Source of the DNA: Aquibacillus saliphilus
Lineage (GTDB): Bacteria > Bacillota > Bacilli > Bacillales > Amphibacillaceae
NCBI RefSeq assembly: GCF_020404745.1
Contig: NZ_JAIZAP010000001.1
Span: 62,001-126,000, forward strand
Reading direction: 5' to 3'
DNA length: 64,000 nt
Position numbers and translations under genes: made by a program. Below the pieces are notes generated by a model that saw nothing but the letters and a program-made list of their open reading frames with translations, did no database searches and was not told the origin of the DNA. Every line of letters starts with the position of its first letter. The stretch's first letter is position 1. Shown one piece after another: positions 27,079 to 35,606 of this stretch.

Positions 27079-27903
27079 ATGAAGATTTCTGAAGTTATGG
27101 AAGCAGCAAAAAATATTGAAGGAAAAGTTACAGATAAGCCTACATTAGGATTAATTCTTGGTTCTGGACTTGGAGTATTGGCAGATCAAATTAACCATGC
27201 TATTACTATTTCTTATAAGGACATACCTCATTTTCCTGTGTCGACTGTTGAAGGGCATAAAGGTCAACTAGTAATAGGAGACTTAGAAGGATGTCAAGTA
27301 ATTGCGATGCAGGGTCGTTTTCACTTTTATGAAGGCTACACCATGGAGCAAGTAACATTCCCTGTACAAGTAATGAAACAACTTGGGATTGAAACGCTAG
27401 TTGTTACGAATGCGGCAGGAGGTATTAATGAATCATTTGAACCTGGAGACTTAATGATTATTGATGACCAAATTAATAACATGGGAACGAATCCACTTAT
27501 CGGAACAAACGACGAACAGCTCGGACCTCGCTTCCCGGATATGTCAAACGCATATGATAAAGAACTAGTCACACATGCCCAAACGGCTGCTAAAGAATTA
27601 AATCTTACTGTTAAACAAGGGGTATATGTAGGGAATACAGGTCCTTCATACGAAACCGGTGCGGAAATCAGAATGCTACGCACACTAGGAGGGGACGCGG
27701 TTGGTATGTCAACCGTACCTGAAGTGATTGTTGCTAACCATGCTGGTCTTCGTGTATTAGGGATATCTTGTATTTCTAATATGGCAGCTGGAATTCTAGA
27801 CCAACCGTTAGCCCACGATGAAGTAATCGAAACAACAGCAAAAGTGCGAGAAGATTTTTTGAAATTTGTTAAAAAAATCATTCAAACACTTCCGGTAAGA
27901 TAA
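27079..27903 (+). CDS. punA: Purine nucleoside phosphorylase (trimeric type)
   Basis: This enzyme phosphorolyses guanosine, inosine and their deoxy forms to free base and ribose-1-phosphate, which DeoB then converts. The 274-residue protein has PNP family signatures: LGSGLG (phosphate binding), GRFHFYEGY, TNAAGGIN and GNTGPSYET, with the class-II stretch MSTVPEVIVANHAG. I start it at the ATG at 27079, with GGGGGAA at proper spacing; a TTG two codons upstream is too close. It corresponds to PupG of B. subtilis and lies between deoB and pdp. Confidence 0.94.
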   Translation: MKISEVMEAAKNIEGKVTDKPTLGLILGSGLGVLADQINHAITISYKDIPHFPVSTVEGHKGQLVIGDLEGCQVIAMQGRFHFYEGYTMEQVTFPVQVMKQLGIETLVVTNAAGGINESFEPGDLMIIDDQINNMGTNPLIGTNDEQLGPRFPDMSNAYDKELVTHAQTAAKELNLTVKQGVYVGNTGPSYETGAEIRMLRTLGGDAVGMSTVPEVIVANHAGLRVLGISCISNMAAGILDQPLAHDEVIETTAKVREDFLKFVKKIIQTLPVR

Positions 27904-27927
27904 TCCTAGAAAAAGGTGTGATAGAAA

Positions 27928-29229
27928 ATGAGAATGGTTGATGTCATAACTAAAAAACGTAACGGTAAGGAATTGTCAGAGGAAGAAATACAATTTTTTA
28001 TTGAGGGTTACACAAAGGAAACAATCCCTGATTATCAAGTATCAGCTTTATTGATGGCCATCTATTTTACAGGAATGACAGCAGAAGAAACGGCAAGATT
28101 AACCAAAGCGATGGTTGACTCAGGAGAAACAATTGATTTGTCGCAGGTTAAAGGCCATAAAGTCGACAAACACTCAACTGGTGGTGTTGGTGATAAAACA
28201 ACATTTATTGTTGGGCCGCTTGTTGCCTCTGTCGGAGTTCCAGTTGCCAAAATGTCAGGGAGAGGACTTGGTCATACAGGCGGAACACTTGATAAGTTAG
28301 AGTCGATTGAAGGATTTACTATTGAGATGACCAAGGAAAAATTCATTGAAAATGTAAATACTCATAAGCTCGCAGTAGCAGGTCAAACAGGCAATTTGGC
28401 TCCAGCTGATAAAAAGTTATATTCACTAAGAGATGTAACTGCAACTGTTGACTCCATTCCATTAATTGCTGGATCAATTATGAGTAAAAAACTAGCTTCG
28501 GGTGCAGATAGTATTGTTTTGGATGTGAAAACTGGTTCTGGTGCATTTATGAAAACATTGTCTGAATCAGAAGAATTAGCAAATGAGATGGTTTCAATTG
28601 GAAAGAATTTAGGGCGTAACACTGTAGCAGTTATAAGTGACATGAATCAGCCACTTGGTTTTGAGGTTGGAAACGCTAATGAAGTGAAAGAAGCTGCAGA
28701 AGTGTTACAAGGAAAAAAAGTGACTGATCTACGAAACCTGTCATTGGAGCTTGCATCGCATATGACAGTACTTGCAGAAGTATTTGAAAGCTATGAACAG
28801 GCTTATAGCACGTTGGAAGAAAACCTTGATAATGGTAAAGCGTTCGAGGCATTTAGAACATTTGTACAGGCTCAAGGCGGAAATATCGATATGATTGACG
28901 ATCTTTCAAAGCTTCCGACCTCAAAACATCACATTGATGTAAAAGCTGAACAGGACGGATTTGTAACTGAAATCGATGCTGAATCAATTGGAATAGCTGC
29001 GATGTATTTAGGTGCCGGGAGGGCAACAAAAGAAGATCAAATTAATCATGGTGTTGGAATAACATTACGAAAAAAAATTGGTGATTCAGTGAAAGCTGGT
29101 GAAACGCTAGTTATCATTCACAGTGATTCTGACCAACCAAAAGATTCAATTAATAAAGTATTGGCCTCTTATAAAATTGAATCAAGCCCAGTAGAAGCTA
29201 AAAAACTGATCTATAAAGTAATCAAATAA
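27928..29229 (+). CDS. pdp: Pyrimidine-nucleoside phosphorylase
   Basis: Pdp cleaves uridine, thymidine and deoxyuridine with phosphate. The 433-residue protein carries the phosphate/glycine signature KHSTGGVGDKTTF, the SGRGLGHTGGTLDKLE motif and the catalytic region LIAGSIMSKKLA typical of the thymidine phosphorylase family. It follows punA by 24 bases and ends the salvage operon at a strong terminator. In B. subtilis pdp is elsewhere (with nupG and deoC-type genes), so its placement here gives one operon covering purine and pyrimidine nucleosides. Confidence 0.94.
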   Translation: MRMVDVITKKRNGKELSEEEIQFFIEGYTKETIPDYQVSALLMAIYFTGMTAEETARLTKAMVDSGETIDLSQVKGHKVDKHSTGGVGDKTTFIVGPLVASVGVPVAKMSGRGLGHTGGTLDKLESIEGFTIEMTKEKFIENVNTHKLAVAGQTGNLAPADKKLYSLRDVTATVDSIPLIAGSIMSKKLASGADSIVLDVKTGSGAFMKTLSESEELANEMVSIGKNLGRNTVAVISDMNQPLGFEVGNANEVKEAAEVLQGKKVTDLRNLSLELASHMTVLAEVFESYEQAYSTLEENLDNGKAFEAFRTFVQAQGGNIDMIDDLSKLPTSKHHIDVKAEQDGFVTEIDAESIGIAAMYLGAGRATKEDQINHGVGITLRKKIGDSVKAGETLVIIHSDSDQPKDSINKVLASYKIESSPVEAKKLIYKVIK

Positions 29230-29248
29230 ATGGAATATTTGACCTTGA

Positions 29249-29284
29249 AAATAACTCGAGAAAAACTCGAGTTATTTTTTTTTG
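29249..29284 (+). terminator. Terminator after pdp
   Basis: ATAACTCGAG pairs perfectly with CTCGAGTTAT around an AAAAA loop, extended by A-T pairs and followed by nine T. Confidence 0.92.
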
Positions 29285-29294
29285 TAATAAAAAC

Positions 29295-29323
29295 TTATAA
29301 AATATTCATTTACTGGAAAATAT
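29295..29323 (+). promoter_or_regulatory. Candidate sigma-F promoter of dacF
   Basis: TTATA (29295-29299), 15-base spacer and GGAAAATAT (29315-29323) approximate the sigma-F pattern GYATA-N15-GGnnAnAnT, with one mismatch in each half. In B. subtilis dacF is a sigma-F gene. The match is moderate. Confidence 0.4.
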
Positions 29324-29354
29324 ATGAATAATAAAGTTTGGGAGGAGTATTGCT

Positions 29355-30557
29355 ATGAAAAAGTTTTTATTACCGCTACTAACAATGTTAACGTTTCTAT
29401 TTGTTGTTGGGACAGTGCCGATATATGCGGAAGAGGATCAAAAGAAAGAGACAACAGAGGAAGAAAATTCAGATGAGTTAAAGCTCGCTGAAAATTCTAA
29501 GTCTGCGCTTTTGCTTGAACGTGATACCGGAAAAATTTTGTATGAAAAAAATGCACATGAAAAATTGCCGCCAGCAAGTATGACCAAGATAATGACACTT
29601 GTTTTAATTATGGAAGCACTCGAGGATGAAAAAATTAAGTTAGATGAGACAGTTAGAATAAGTGATTATGCAGCTTCAATGGGAGGATCTCAAATCTTCT
29701 TAGAAGCTGGTGAAGAAATGATAGTTAAAGACTTGTTAAAAGGAGTGGCGGTTGCATCTGGTAATGACGCAAGCGTTGCTTTAGCTGAGAGAATTGCTGG
29801 AAGTGAACAGGCATTTGTCAGGATGATGAATGAAAAAGCTAAAATGCTTGGCCTTGAGAATTCACTATTCCAAAATACAACTGGATTACCTGCAGAAAAT
29901 CACTATACTACAGCCTATGATATGGCGCTTATGGCAAAGGAACTTTTAAAGTACGAGGAAATTACTGAATATACTAGTATTTATGAAGATTATTTACGAA
30001 AAGATACGGAGGATGAGTTCTGGTTAGTAAATACAAACAAACTAGTGAAATTTTATGATGGTGTTGATGGTTTGAAAACGGGCTATACATCTGAAGCAAA
30101 ATACTGTTTAACAGCAACTGCAAAGAAAAACGGTATGCGTACAGTAGCAGTTGTAATGGGTGCTGACACACCTAAAAAACGTAATAGCGATGTCAGCCAA
30201 ATGCTTGACTATGCCTTTAATCACTTCGATACCAAGCAGCTATTTCAAAGCAAACAACCAATTTCCAAACTAGACTTAATTAAAGCAGATAAGAATAACG
30301 TGGATATTGTAACAGAGGAGTCCGTTTCATTAGTCCACAAAAAAGGCGAAAAATTAGAGGGGATAAAGACAACAATAAAAGTAAATCAAGATATTGTTTT
30401 GCCTTTGAAAAAGGGAGATAAGGTAGGAGAACTCGTTGTTGAATTAGATGGCAAAGTGCTTTCAGAGACATCGTTAATTATAGATCAGGATGTCGAAAAA
30501 GCAGGACTTTGGACGTTATTCAAACGATCTATGGATGAAATAGTGAAAAAAGGTTAA
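29355..30557 (+). CDS. dacF: D-alanyl-D-alanine carboxypeptidase DacF (PBP5-type)
   Basis: DacF removes the terminal D-Ala from peptidoglycan stem peptides and, with DacB, sets spore cortex cross-linking. The 400-residue protein has an N-terminal signal peptide ending near Ala25, the three serine-enzyme motifs S75-x2-K78 (SMTK), S135-G-N137 and K241-T-G243, and a C-terminal PBP5-associated beta domain. Its position directly before spoIIAA is the B. subtilis arrangement, where read-through links dacF to the spoIIA operon. Confidence 0.94.
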   Translation: MKKFLLPLLTMLTFLFVVGTVPIYAEEDQKKETTEEENSDELKLAENSKSALLLERDTGKILYEKNAHEKLPPASMTKIMTLVLIMEALEDEKIKLDETVRISDYAASMGGSQIFLEAGEEMIVKDLLKGVAVASGNDASVALAERIAGSEQAFVRMMNEKAKMLGLENSLFQNTTGLPAENHYTTAYDMALMAKELLKYEEITEYTSIYEDYLRKDTEDEFWLVNTNKLVKFYDGVDGLKTGYTSEAKYCLTATAKKNGMRTVAVVMGADTPKKRNSDVSQMLDYAFNHFDTKQLFQSKQPISKLDLIKADKNNVDIVTEESVSLVHKKGEKLEGIKTTIKVNQDIVLPLKKGDKVGELVVELDGKVLSETSLIIDQDVEKAGLWTLFKRSMDEIVKKG

Positions 30558-30570
30558 TTGAATCATTCTT

Positions 30571-30629
30571 TTTCGAATTTACACTAGTTTTGTCGACTAG
30601 CAGGTATTTGATTAGTTCATACAGAAAAA
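30571..30629 (+). promoter_or_regulatory. spoIIA promoter: sigma-H elements and Spo0A-like boxes
   Basis: GCAGGTATT (30600-30608), a 12-base spacer and ACAGAAAAA (30621-30629) match the sigma-H consensus RnAGGAwww / RnnGAATww at 8 of 9 positions in each half. Just upstream are two Spo0A-box-like heptamers, TTTCGAA at 30571 and TGTCGAC at 30591, each 6 of 7 to TGTCGAA and 20 bases apart. In B. subtilis spoIIA is transcribed by sigma-H and activated by Spo0A~P, so the pattern fits. Confidence 0.68.
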
Positions 30630-30665
30630 GGTTTACTACAGAACTTATGTTAGGAGGAAACAGTA

Positions 30666-31019
30666 GTGAGTCTTTCTGTTAATTTAACAACGAAAGAAAA
30701 TGTATTGTTAGTACGTCTTTCAGGTGAACTAGATCATCACGCTACAGAGAATTTAAAGAAAGAATGGCAAATTGCGATGAAAGAGAGAAATGTAAAACAC
30801 GTAATTTTAAATCTTGAACAACTGTCATTTATGGATAGCTCTGGCCTAGGAGTTATTTTAGGAAGGTACAAAGAAGTTATGCAATTGGGGGGAGAAATGG
30901 TGGTCTGTTCAATTTCACCTGTTGTAAAACGTTTATTTGAAATGTCAGGTCTATTCAAGATTATTCGTTTAGAAGAAAGTGAAAAATTTGCCCTTATCAG
31001 TTTGGGGGTAGCTTCATGA
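30666..31019 (+). CDS. spoIIAA: Anti-sigma-F factor antagonist SpoIIAA
   Basis: A 117-residue STAS-domain protein that, when dephosphorylated, displaces sigma-F from SpoIIAB to start forespore transcription. The phosphorylation site is S58 in [15 protein letters not shown], the same number as in B. subtilis. GTG start with TTAGGAGGAA upstream. The stop overlaps the spoIIAB start by four bases (ATGA). First gene of the three-gene spoIIA operon. Confidence 0.96.
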   Translation: MSLSVNLTTKENVLLVRLSGELDHHATENLKKEWQIAMKERNVKHVILNLEQLSFMDSSGLGVILGRYKEVMQLGGEMVVCSISPVVKRLFEMSGLFKIIRLEESEKFALISLGVAS

Positions 31020-31456
31020 AGAATACAATGAGCGTTGAGTTTTTAAGTGTGAGTTCTAATGAATCGTTTGCTCGCGTTACAGTGGCTGCATTTGTGTCGC
31101 AACTGGATCCGACTATGGATGAGTTAACGGAAATAAAAACAGTGGTATCGGAAGTAGTAACGAATGCGATCATTCACGGCTATACCAATCAAACCGATCA
31201 AAAAATCTATATATCTTGTACGTTAAGTGAAGATGAGGTTGAGTTAATTATTCAGGATGATGGAGTAGGTATCGATAATATTGATGAAGCTACCCAGCCT
31301 TTGTATACATCAAAGCCTGAGTTAGAAAGATCGGGCATGGGCTTTACTATCATGGAAAACTTCATGGATAAAGTAGAAATCACTTCAAGTCCTAATCAGG
31401 GGACCACAGTCAAATTAATAAAACAATTTAAGAAAAGTAAAACCTTATGCAATTAA
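31016..31456 (+). CDS. spoIIAB: Anti-sigma-F factor / serine kinase SpoIIAB
   Basis: SpoIIAB binds and holds sigma-F inactive and phosphorylates SpoIIAA. The 146-residue GHKL-fold kinase shows the N box [11 protein letters not shown] and the glycine-rich ATP-lid segments DDGVGI and [11 protein letters not shown]. Size and order are identical to the Bacillus operon. It is translationally coupled to spoIIAA, with sigF starting shortly after its stop. Confidence 0.96.
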   Translation: MKNTMSVEFLSVSSNESFARVTVAAFVSQLDPTMDELTEIKTVVSEVVTNAIIHGYTNQTDQKIYISCTLSEDEVELIIQDDGVGIDNIDEATQPLYTSKPELERSGMGFTIMENFMDKVEITSSPNQGTTVKLIKQFKKSKTLCN

Positions 31457-31466
31457 GGGGATGCCT

Positions 31467-32222
31467 ATGGAAATAGAACTGAAGAATTCTCAAAAAGGCA
31501 CGCAACTCACTGACGCGGAAGTAAAACATTATATTACTATGAGTCAACAAGGAGATCAATCAGCACGGGATCTCCTTGTTGAGAAGAATGTTCGCCTAGT
31601 TTGGTCAGTTGTTCAAAGGTTCATTAATCGTGGTTATGATCCAGATGATTTATTCCAAATTGGATGTATAGGGTTGTTAAAGTCGATAGATAAATTTGAT
31701 TTGTCCTATGATGTTCGGTTTTCTACTTATGCAGTTCCAATGATAATTGGTGAGATTCAACGTTTTATTCGAGATGATGGTAGTGTGAAAGTAAGTAGGT
31801 CACTAAAGGAAATTGGCAATAAAATTAGGAAGAAAAAAGATGAGTTGACAAAAGAATTTGGGAGGACCCCAACAGTTAACGAATTAGCTGAGGCGCTGGA
31901 GATATCACCAGAAGAAGTGGTACATGCCCAGGAAGCAGCTAGGTCACCACACTCTATTCATGAAACAGTATATGAAAATGATGGTGATCCGATCACATTA
32001 CTAGATCAAATTGCTGACCAAGATACTAAATGGTTTGATAAAATTGCACTTCAAGAGGCAATAAGAGAGCTAGATAAAAGAGAGCGTTTGATTGTATATC
32101 TCAGATATTATAAAGACCAGACGCAATCAGAGGTAGCTGACCGATTAGGTATATCGCAAGTTCAAGTTTCTAGATTAGAAAAACGAATACTCCAATTTAT
32201 TAAAGACCAAATTGGTCTGTAG
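31467..32222 (+). CDS. sigF: RNA polymerase forespore sigma factor SigF
   Basis: Sigma-F (SpoIIAC) is the first compartment-specific sigma factor, active in the forespore. The 251-residue protein has sigma regions 2 (DDLFQIGCIGLLKSIDKFD, VRFSTYAVPMIIGEIQRFIRDDG), 3 and 4 (SEVADRLGISQVQVSRLEK). I place the start at the second ATG, 31467 (MEIEL), because the first at 31461 abuts the AAGGGG ribosome site. It ends at a terminator, separating spoIIA from the spoVA operon. Confidence 0.96.
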   Translation: MEIELKNSQKGTQLTDAEVKHYITMSQQGDQSARDLLVEKNVRLVWSVVQRFINRGYDPDDLFQIGCIGLLKSIDKFDLSYDVRFSTYAVPMIIGEIQRFIRDDGSVKVSRSLKEIGNKIRKKKDELTKEFGRTPTVNELAEALEISPEEVVHAQEAARSPHSIHETVYENDGDPITLLDQIADQDTKWFDKIALQEAIRELDKRERLIVYLRYYKDQTQSEVADRLGISQVQVSRLEKRILQFIKDQIGL

Positions 32223-32225
32223 AAA

Positions 32226-32256
32226 AGGGTTGTCCTTCCGAGGGCAGCTCTTTTTT
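32226..32256 (+). terminator. Terminator after sigF
   Basis: A ten-pair stem containing three G-T pairs (AGGGTTGTCC with GGGCAGCTCT) followed by TTTTTTC, directly after the sigF stop. Confidence 0.78.
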
Positions 32257-32265
32257 CTTGTAAAT

Positions 32266-32295
32266 GCATGTTTATCTCTGTTCCTACTCATACTA
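32266..32295 (+). promoter_or_regulatory. Sigma-G promoter of the spoVA operon
   Basis: GCATG (32266-32270), exactly 18 bases, then CATACTA (32289-32295). This fits the sigma-G consensus GHATR-N18-CATnHTA at every position. The spoVA operon of B. subtilis is transcribed by sigma-G in the late forespore. The promoter also supports the spoVAA start at 32334. Confidence 0.82.
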
Positions 32296-32333
32296 AGTAT
32301 TACAAATTTCCCTTGAAGGGAGGAAATTTATTT

Positions 32334-32951
32334 ATGGGGAACATGATTTACTTACGGATGAAAAAAACGATTGAAGTTAATGAAAATAAAAGTCTACAAC
32401 TCAAGGATATCGCCTTTATTACAGGAGAGTATTCTATTATTGAACAACTGGGTAAGACATTTATATATAAAGTGACAAAATCGGATAAAACTATTTCAGT
32501 AATAGAAGGATTTACTGTTGTAGACAAGTTAGTTAATCTTTTTCCTGAAACTGAATTTCAATTACTTGGCCCAAATCAGACAATTATTAACATAAAAAAA
32601 ACAATAAGAAAGCGTTCTGTATTAATAGTCACTATTATTTGGTTATTGCTGTTTATCGGAGCTTCTATGGCAATAATGAATTTTCATTACGATGTAAGTA
32701 TGCAGGAAGTTCAGCAAAGACTACATTACCTTATGACTGGTGAGGAAACTGAGTACCCGCTTTGGATTCAGATACCTTATTCAATTGGACTAGGAGTAGG
32801 GATGATTTTATTTTTTAATCATTTATTTAAGAAGCGGTTTAATGAAGAGCCAAGCCCATTAGAAATTGAAATGTTCAAGTACCAACAAGACCTTGATGGT
32901 TATTTTGCTTACTATGAAAACACGTTGAATTATAAGAAACATGATAAATAA
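32334..32951 (+). CDS. spoVAA: Stage V sporulation protein AA
   Basis: A 205-residue membrane protein with a soluble N-terminal domain of about 90 residues (IYLRMKKTIEV...IKKTIRKRS) and two membrane helices at about 97-115 and 153-172. It matches SpoVAA, a component of the DPA channel of the spore. I start it at the ATG at 32334 behind AAGGGAGG; a longer reading to 32268 would overlap the sigma-G promoter. Its stop overlaps the spoVAB start by 11 bases. Confidence 0.9.
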   Translation: MGNMIYLRMKKTIEVNENKSLQLKDIAFITGEYSIIEQLGKTFIYKVTKSDKTISVIEGFTVVDKLVNLFPETEFQLLGPNQTIINIKKTIRKRSVLIVTIIWLLLFIGASMAIMNFHYDVSMQEVQQRLHYLMTGEETEYPLWIQIPYSIGLGVGMILFFNHLFKKRFNEEPSPLEIEMFKYQQDLDGYFAYYENTLNYKKHDK

Positions 32952-33357
32952 TCTGATTGAAGTTTTTATTGGATTTGCCTCTGGCCTTGTTGTTGGTACA
33001 GGTTTTGTTGCATTTTTGACTGTTTTAGGTATTATTCCGAGGTTAATTCAATTGAGTAAAACTGAGCATTTTATGAAAACCTATGAAGTAGGAGTTATTC
33101 TCGGAGCATTGTTTGGTATTTATTTATCATTCAGTAGTGAACCATTTAGTGTTTCAACTATCGTTATTGTCATATGGGGGACGTTCCACGGCATATTTAT
33201 AGGGATGCTTGCTGCCGCGTTAACAGAAGTGTTGAATGTTTTCCCTCTTTTAGCTAAAAGGGTTGGTTTAGAGCATTATCTACTTTGGTTATTAATGGCT
33301 TTAGTATTCGGCAAGATATTCGGCTCTCTCTTTCAATGGATCATCTTTGTTAAATAA
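32941..33357 (+). CDS. spoVAB: Stage V sporulation protein AB
   Basis: A 138-residue membrane protein with four hydrophobic helices and the conserved GFASGLVVGTGFVAF opening, matching SpoVAB. It works with the other SpoVA proteins in moving dipicolinic acid into and out of the spore. It overlaps spoVAA by 11 bases. In B. subtilis spoVAC follows; here the next gene, 60 bases on, is spoVAEa. Confidence 0.9.
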   Translation: MINNLIEVFIGFASGLVVGTGFVAFLTVLGIIPRLIQLSKTEHFMKTYEVGVILGALFGIYLSFSSEPFSVSTIVIVIWGTFHGIFIGMLAAALTEVLNVFPLLAKRVGLEHYLLWLLMALVFGKIFGSLFQWIIFVK

Positions 33358-33417
33358 AGTTGATTATAATTGAAGATCTGATACCACTTTCCTTGTTGGA
33401 AAGAGAGGATAACTATA

Positions 33418-33984
33418 ATGGCGAAAAGGAAAAAAGTAATCATCATTACTGACGGTGATAAGTATGCAAAGAGAACGCTAGATTATTTAGCAACTCAAAT
33501 TGGTGGGACCTGTTTGTCTTATTTATCTGATAATCCTACCAGTGTTACTTCAGGTCAGGTAGTTCGAGCTGTACACAATGCAAAATCTGAACCAGTCTAT
33601 GTTTTAATTGATGATGCAGGAGTTACGGGGGTAGGTGCTGGTGAAAAAGTGTTATTAGCGCTACATAATGATTCCTCAACTGAAATTATTGGCGCTATAG
33701 CTGTAGCGGCACATACTAAAAATATGGAATGGACACGCTTTACATTAGCCATAGACAATGATGGTGAATTAATTCCAAATGGTGTTGATAAAGAGGGAGT
33801 GCCAATACCAGACTTAGGTCGAATAAATGGTGACACGGTATATTCATTAGATCAATTACAATTACCCATAGTTATTGCAATAGGTGATATTGGTAAAATG
33901 TATGGTAAGGATGATATAAAGAAGGGTTCGCCAATAACCAGAAAAGCAATAGAACTAATTTTAGAAAGAGGTGGTAATTCATGA
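33418..33984 (+). CDS. spoVAEA: Stage V sporulation protein AEa
   Basis: A 188-residue soluble protein matching SpoVAEa. It opens with KKVIIITDGDKYAKRTLDYLA and has VLIDDAGVTGVGAGEK and a C-terminal VIAIGDIGKMYGKDD, resembling a Toprim-like or nucleotide-binding fold. Its precise role in the SpoVA complex is unclear; in B. subtilis it is not essential for DPA uptake. GAGAGGA precedes the ATG. A small hairpin (CTTTCC/GGAAAG) overlaps the ribosome site. The stop overlaps the spoVAF ATG by four bases. Confidence 0.92.
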   Translation: MAKRKKVIIITDGDKYAKRTLDYLATQIGGTCLSYLSDNPTSVTSGQVVRAVHNAKSEPVYVLIDDAGVTGVGAGEKVLLALHNDSSTEIIGAIAVAAHTKNMEWTRFTLAIDNDGELIPNGVDKEGVPIPDLGRINGDTVYSLDQLQLPIVIAIGDIGKMYGKDDIKKGSPITRKAIELILERGGNS

Positions 33985-35450
33985 GGAAAGCAAAACAAAA
34001 AAGTCCCATATCACCTAAAATAAAAGAAGTAGAAAGATATATGAAAGAAAACGTAGGAGTTGGAACTTCCTTTGATGTAGGCTTTCGAGAAATAAAGATA
34101 TTAAAAAAAATCACACATTTATACTATTTAACTGGACTTTGTGAAACTCCTATTATTGTAGAAATTTTGAAAAAACTTATTGAAATTAATGATAATGAGC
34201 GAAGTTTAACCAAAATTCCGGAGATAATAGACAATCGCTTAGTTCATCAACAAGTCACAAAAGTAAAGACAATGGATGAGGCAGTTGATCAACTGTTATC
34301 GGGTTTAATCGTTATTTTTCTAGATGGTGAAGATCAAGCTTTTGTCATAGATGTAAGAAGTTATCCTGGACGATCTCCTAAAGAACCAGATGCAGAAAAA
34401 GTAGTTCGTGGGGCAAGGGATGGCTATACCGAGAATATTGTTGAAAATACTGCACTTACTAGACGGCGTGTTAGAGATGAACGTTTGCGTCATGAGATTA
34501 TCCAAGTCGGAGAACGTTCGAAAACAGACATATGTATATCTTATCTACAAGATGTTGCTGACCAAGGTTTAGTTAAGCTTATTAAAGAAGAGTTAGAAAA
34601 TATTGAAATTGATGGCATTTCGATGGCCGACAAAACAATTGAGGAGTTTTTAGTTAAACAGGGACATAATCCTTTTCCTCTTGTTAGATATACAGAAAGA
34701 CCTGATGTATCTGCAAGCCATCTATTTGAAGGACATGTGTTAATAATGGTGGATACTTCGCCAAGTATGATTATAACTCCTACTACTTATTTTCACCACG
34801 TACAGCATGCAGAAGAGTACAGACAATCCCCAACAGTAGGAACGTTTATTCGTTGGATAAGGTTTATTGGTATCGTAGCTTCCATTTTTTTGCTTCCGTT
34901 TTGGTTTCTAATGGTAGATGAACCAAATTTACTTCCAGAAGCTCTACAATTTATAGGGCCAAACGAAGTAGGAAACATTCCAATCATTTTTCAACTAATA
35001 GCGGCAGATATAGGGATAGAGTTCCTTCGGATGGCCGCAATTCATACCCCGACCCCCCTTGCTACGGCAATGGGTTTAATAGCAGCTGTATTAATTGGAC
35101 AGATAGCTATCGATGTAGGGTTGTTTAGTGCGGAAGTAATTTTATATGTTGCGATTGCTGCGATTGGATCCTTTGCTACTCCTAGTTATGAACTTAGTAT
35201 TGCAAATAAAATTACGAGACTTCTACTACTTACAATAACTGCTTTTTTTGGTTTAAAAGGTTTCGTGGTAGGTTCTACCCTTTATGTATTTTTGCTAACT
35301 TGCACTCGATCACTAAACACACCATATTTATGGCCATTCTTACCTTTTAATGGTAAAGCTATGGTACATATCCTATTCCGCATATCTGTACCTAAGACAA
35401 AGGATCGTCCGAGTATTGTTCACCCAAAAAACAATTATCGCCAACCGTAA
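33981..35450 (+). CDS. spoVAF: Stage V sporulation protein AF (GerA-family A-subunit homologue)
   Basis: A 489-residue inner spore membrane protein related to the A subunits of germinant receptors. It has a large hydrophilic N-terminal half with the family pattern SYPGRSPKEPDAEKVVRGARDGYTENIVENTALTRRR in segments. A membrane half follows, with at least four helices and the loop IHTPTPLATAMGL. In B. subtilis SpoVAF modulates germination and DPA release. It ends the spoVA operon and is coupled to spoVAEa by an ATGA overlap. Confidence 0.93.
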   Translation: MRKAKQKSPISPKIKEVERYMKENVGVGTSFDVGFREIKILKKITHLYYLTGLCETPIIVEILKKLIEINDNERSLTKIPEIIDNRLVHQQVTKVKTMDEAVDQLLSGLIVIFLDGEDQAFVIDVRSYPGRSPKEPDAEKVVRGARDGYTENIVENTALTRRRVRDERLRHEIIQVGERSKTDICISYLQDVADQGLVKLIKEELENIEIDGISMADKTIEEFLVKQGHNPFPLVRYTERPDVSASHLFEGHVLIMVDTSPSMIITPTTYFHHVQHAEEYRQSPTVGTFIRWIRFIGIVASIFLLPFWFLMVDEPNLLPEALQFIGPNEVGNIPIIFQLIAADIGIEFLRMAAIHTPTPLATAMGLIAAVLIGQIAIDVGLFSAEVILYVAIAAIGSFATPSYELSIANKITRLLLLTITAFFGLKGFVVGSTLYVFLLTCTRSLNTPYLWPFLPFNGKAMVHILFRISVPKTKDRPSIVHPKNNYRQP

Positions 35451-35534
35451 TTTTAAGGTTGAACCAAATACATTGTTGTGTTAAATTAATTCTATCTTTA
35501 TAACTTTGAAAAGCTATTTTAAAATAACCTTAGG

Positions 35535-35568
35535 TCCCTTGTCTCCATGGTGATAAGGGATTTTGATT
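35535..35568 (+). terminator. Terminator after spoVAF
   Basis: TCCCTTGTC pairs with GATAAGGGA (one G-T) around TCCATGGT and is followed by TTTTGATTTG. It lies between the spoVA operon and lysA. Confidence 0.75.
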
Positions 35569-35606
35569 TGCTGTTATACAGTGTCATTTGATATGGAGGT
35601 GCAAAT

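Noticed and set aside
35451-35606. Lysine riboswitch before lysA
   Set aside because: The 156-base gap is too short and shows only the spoVA terminator hairpin.
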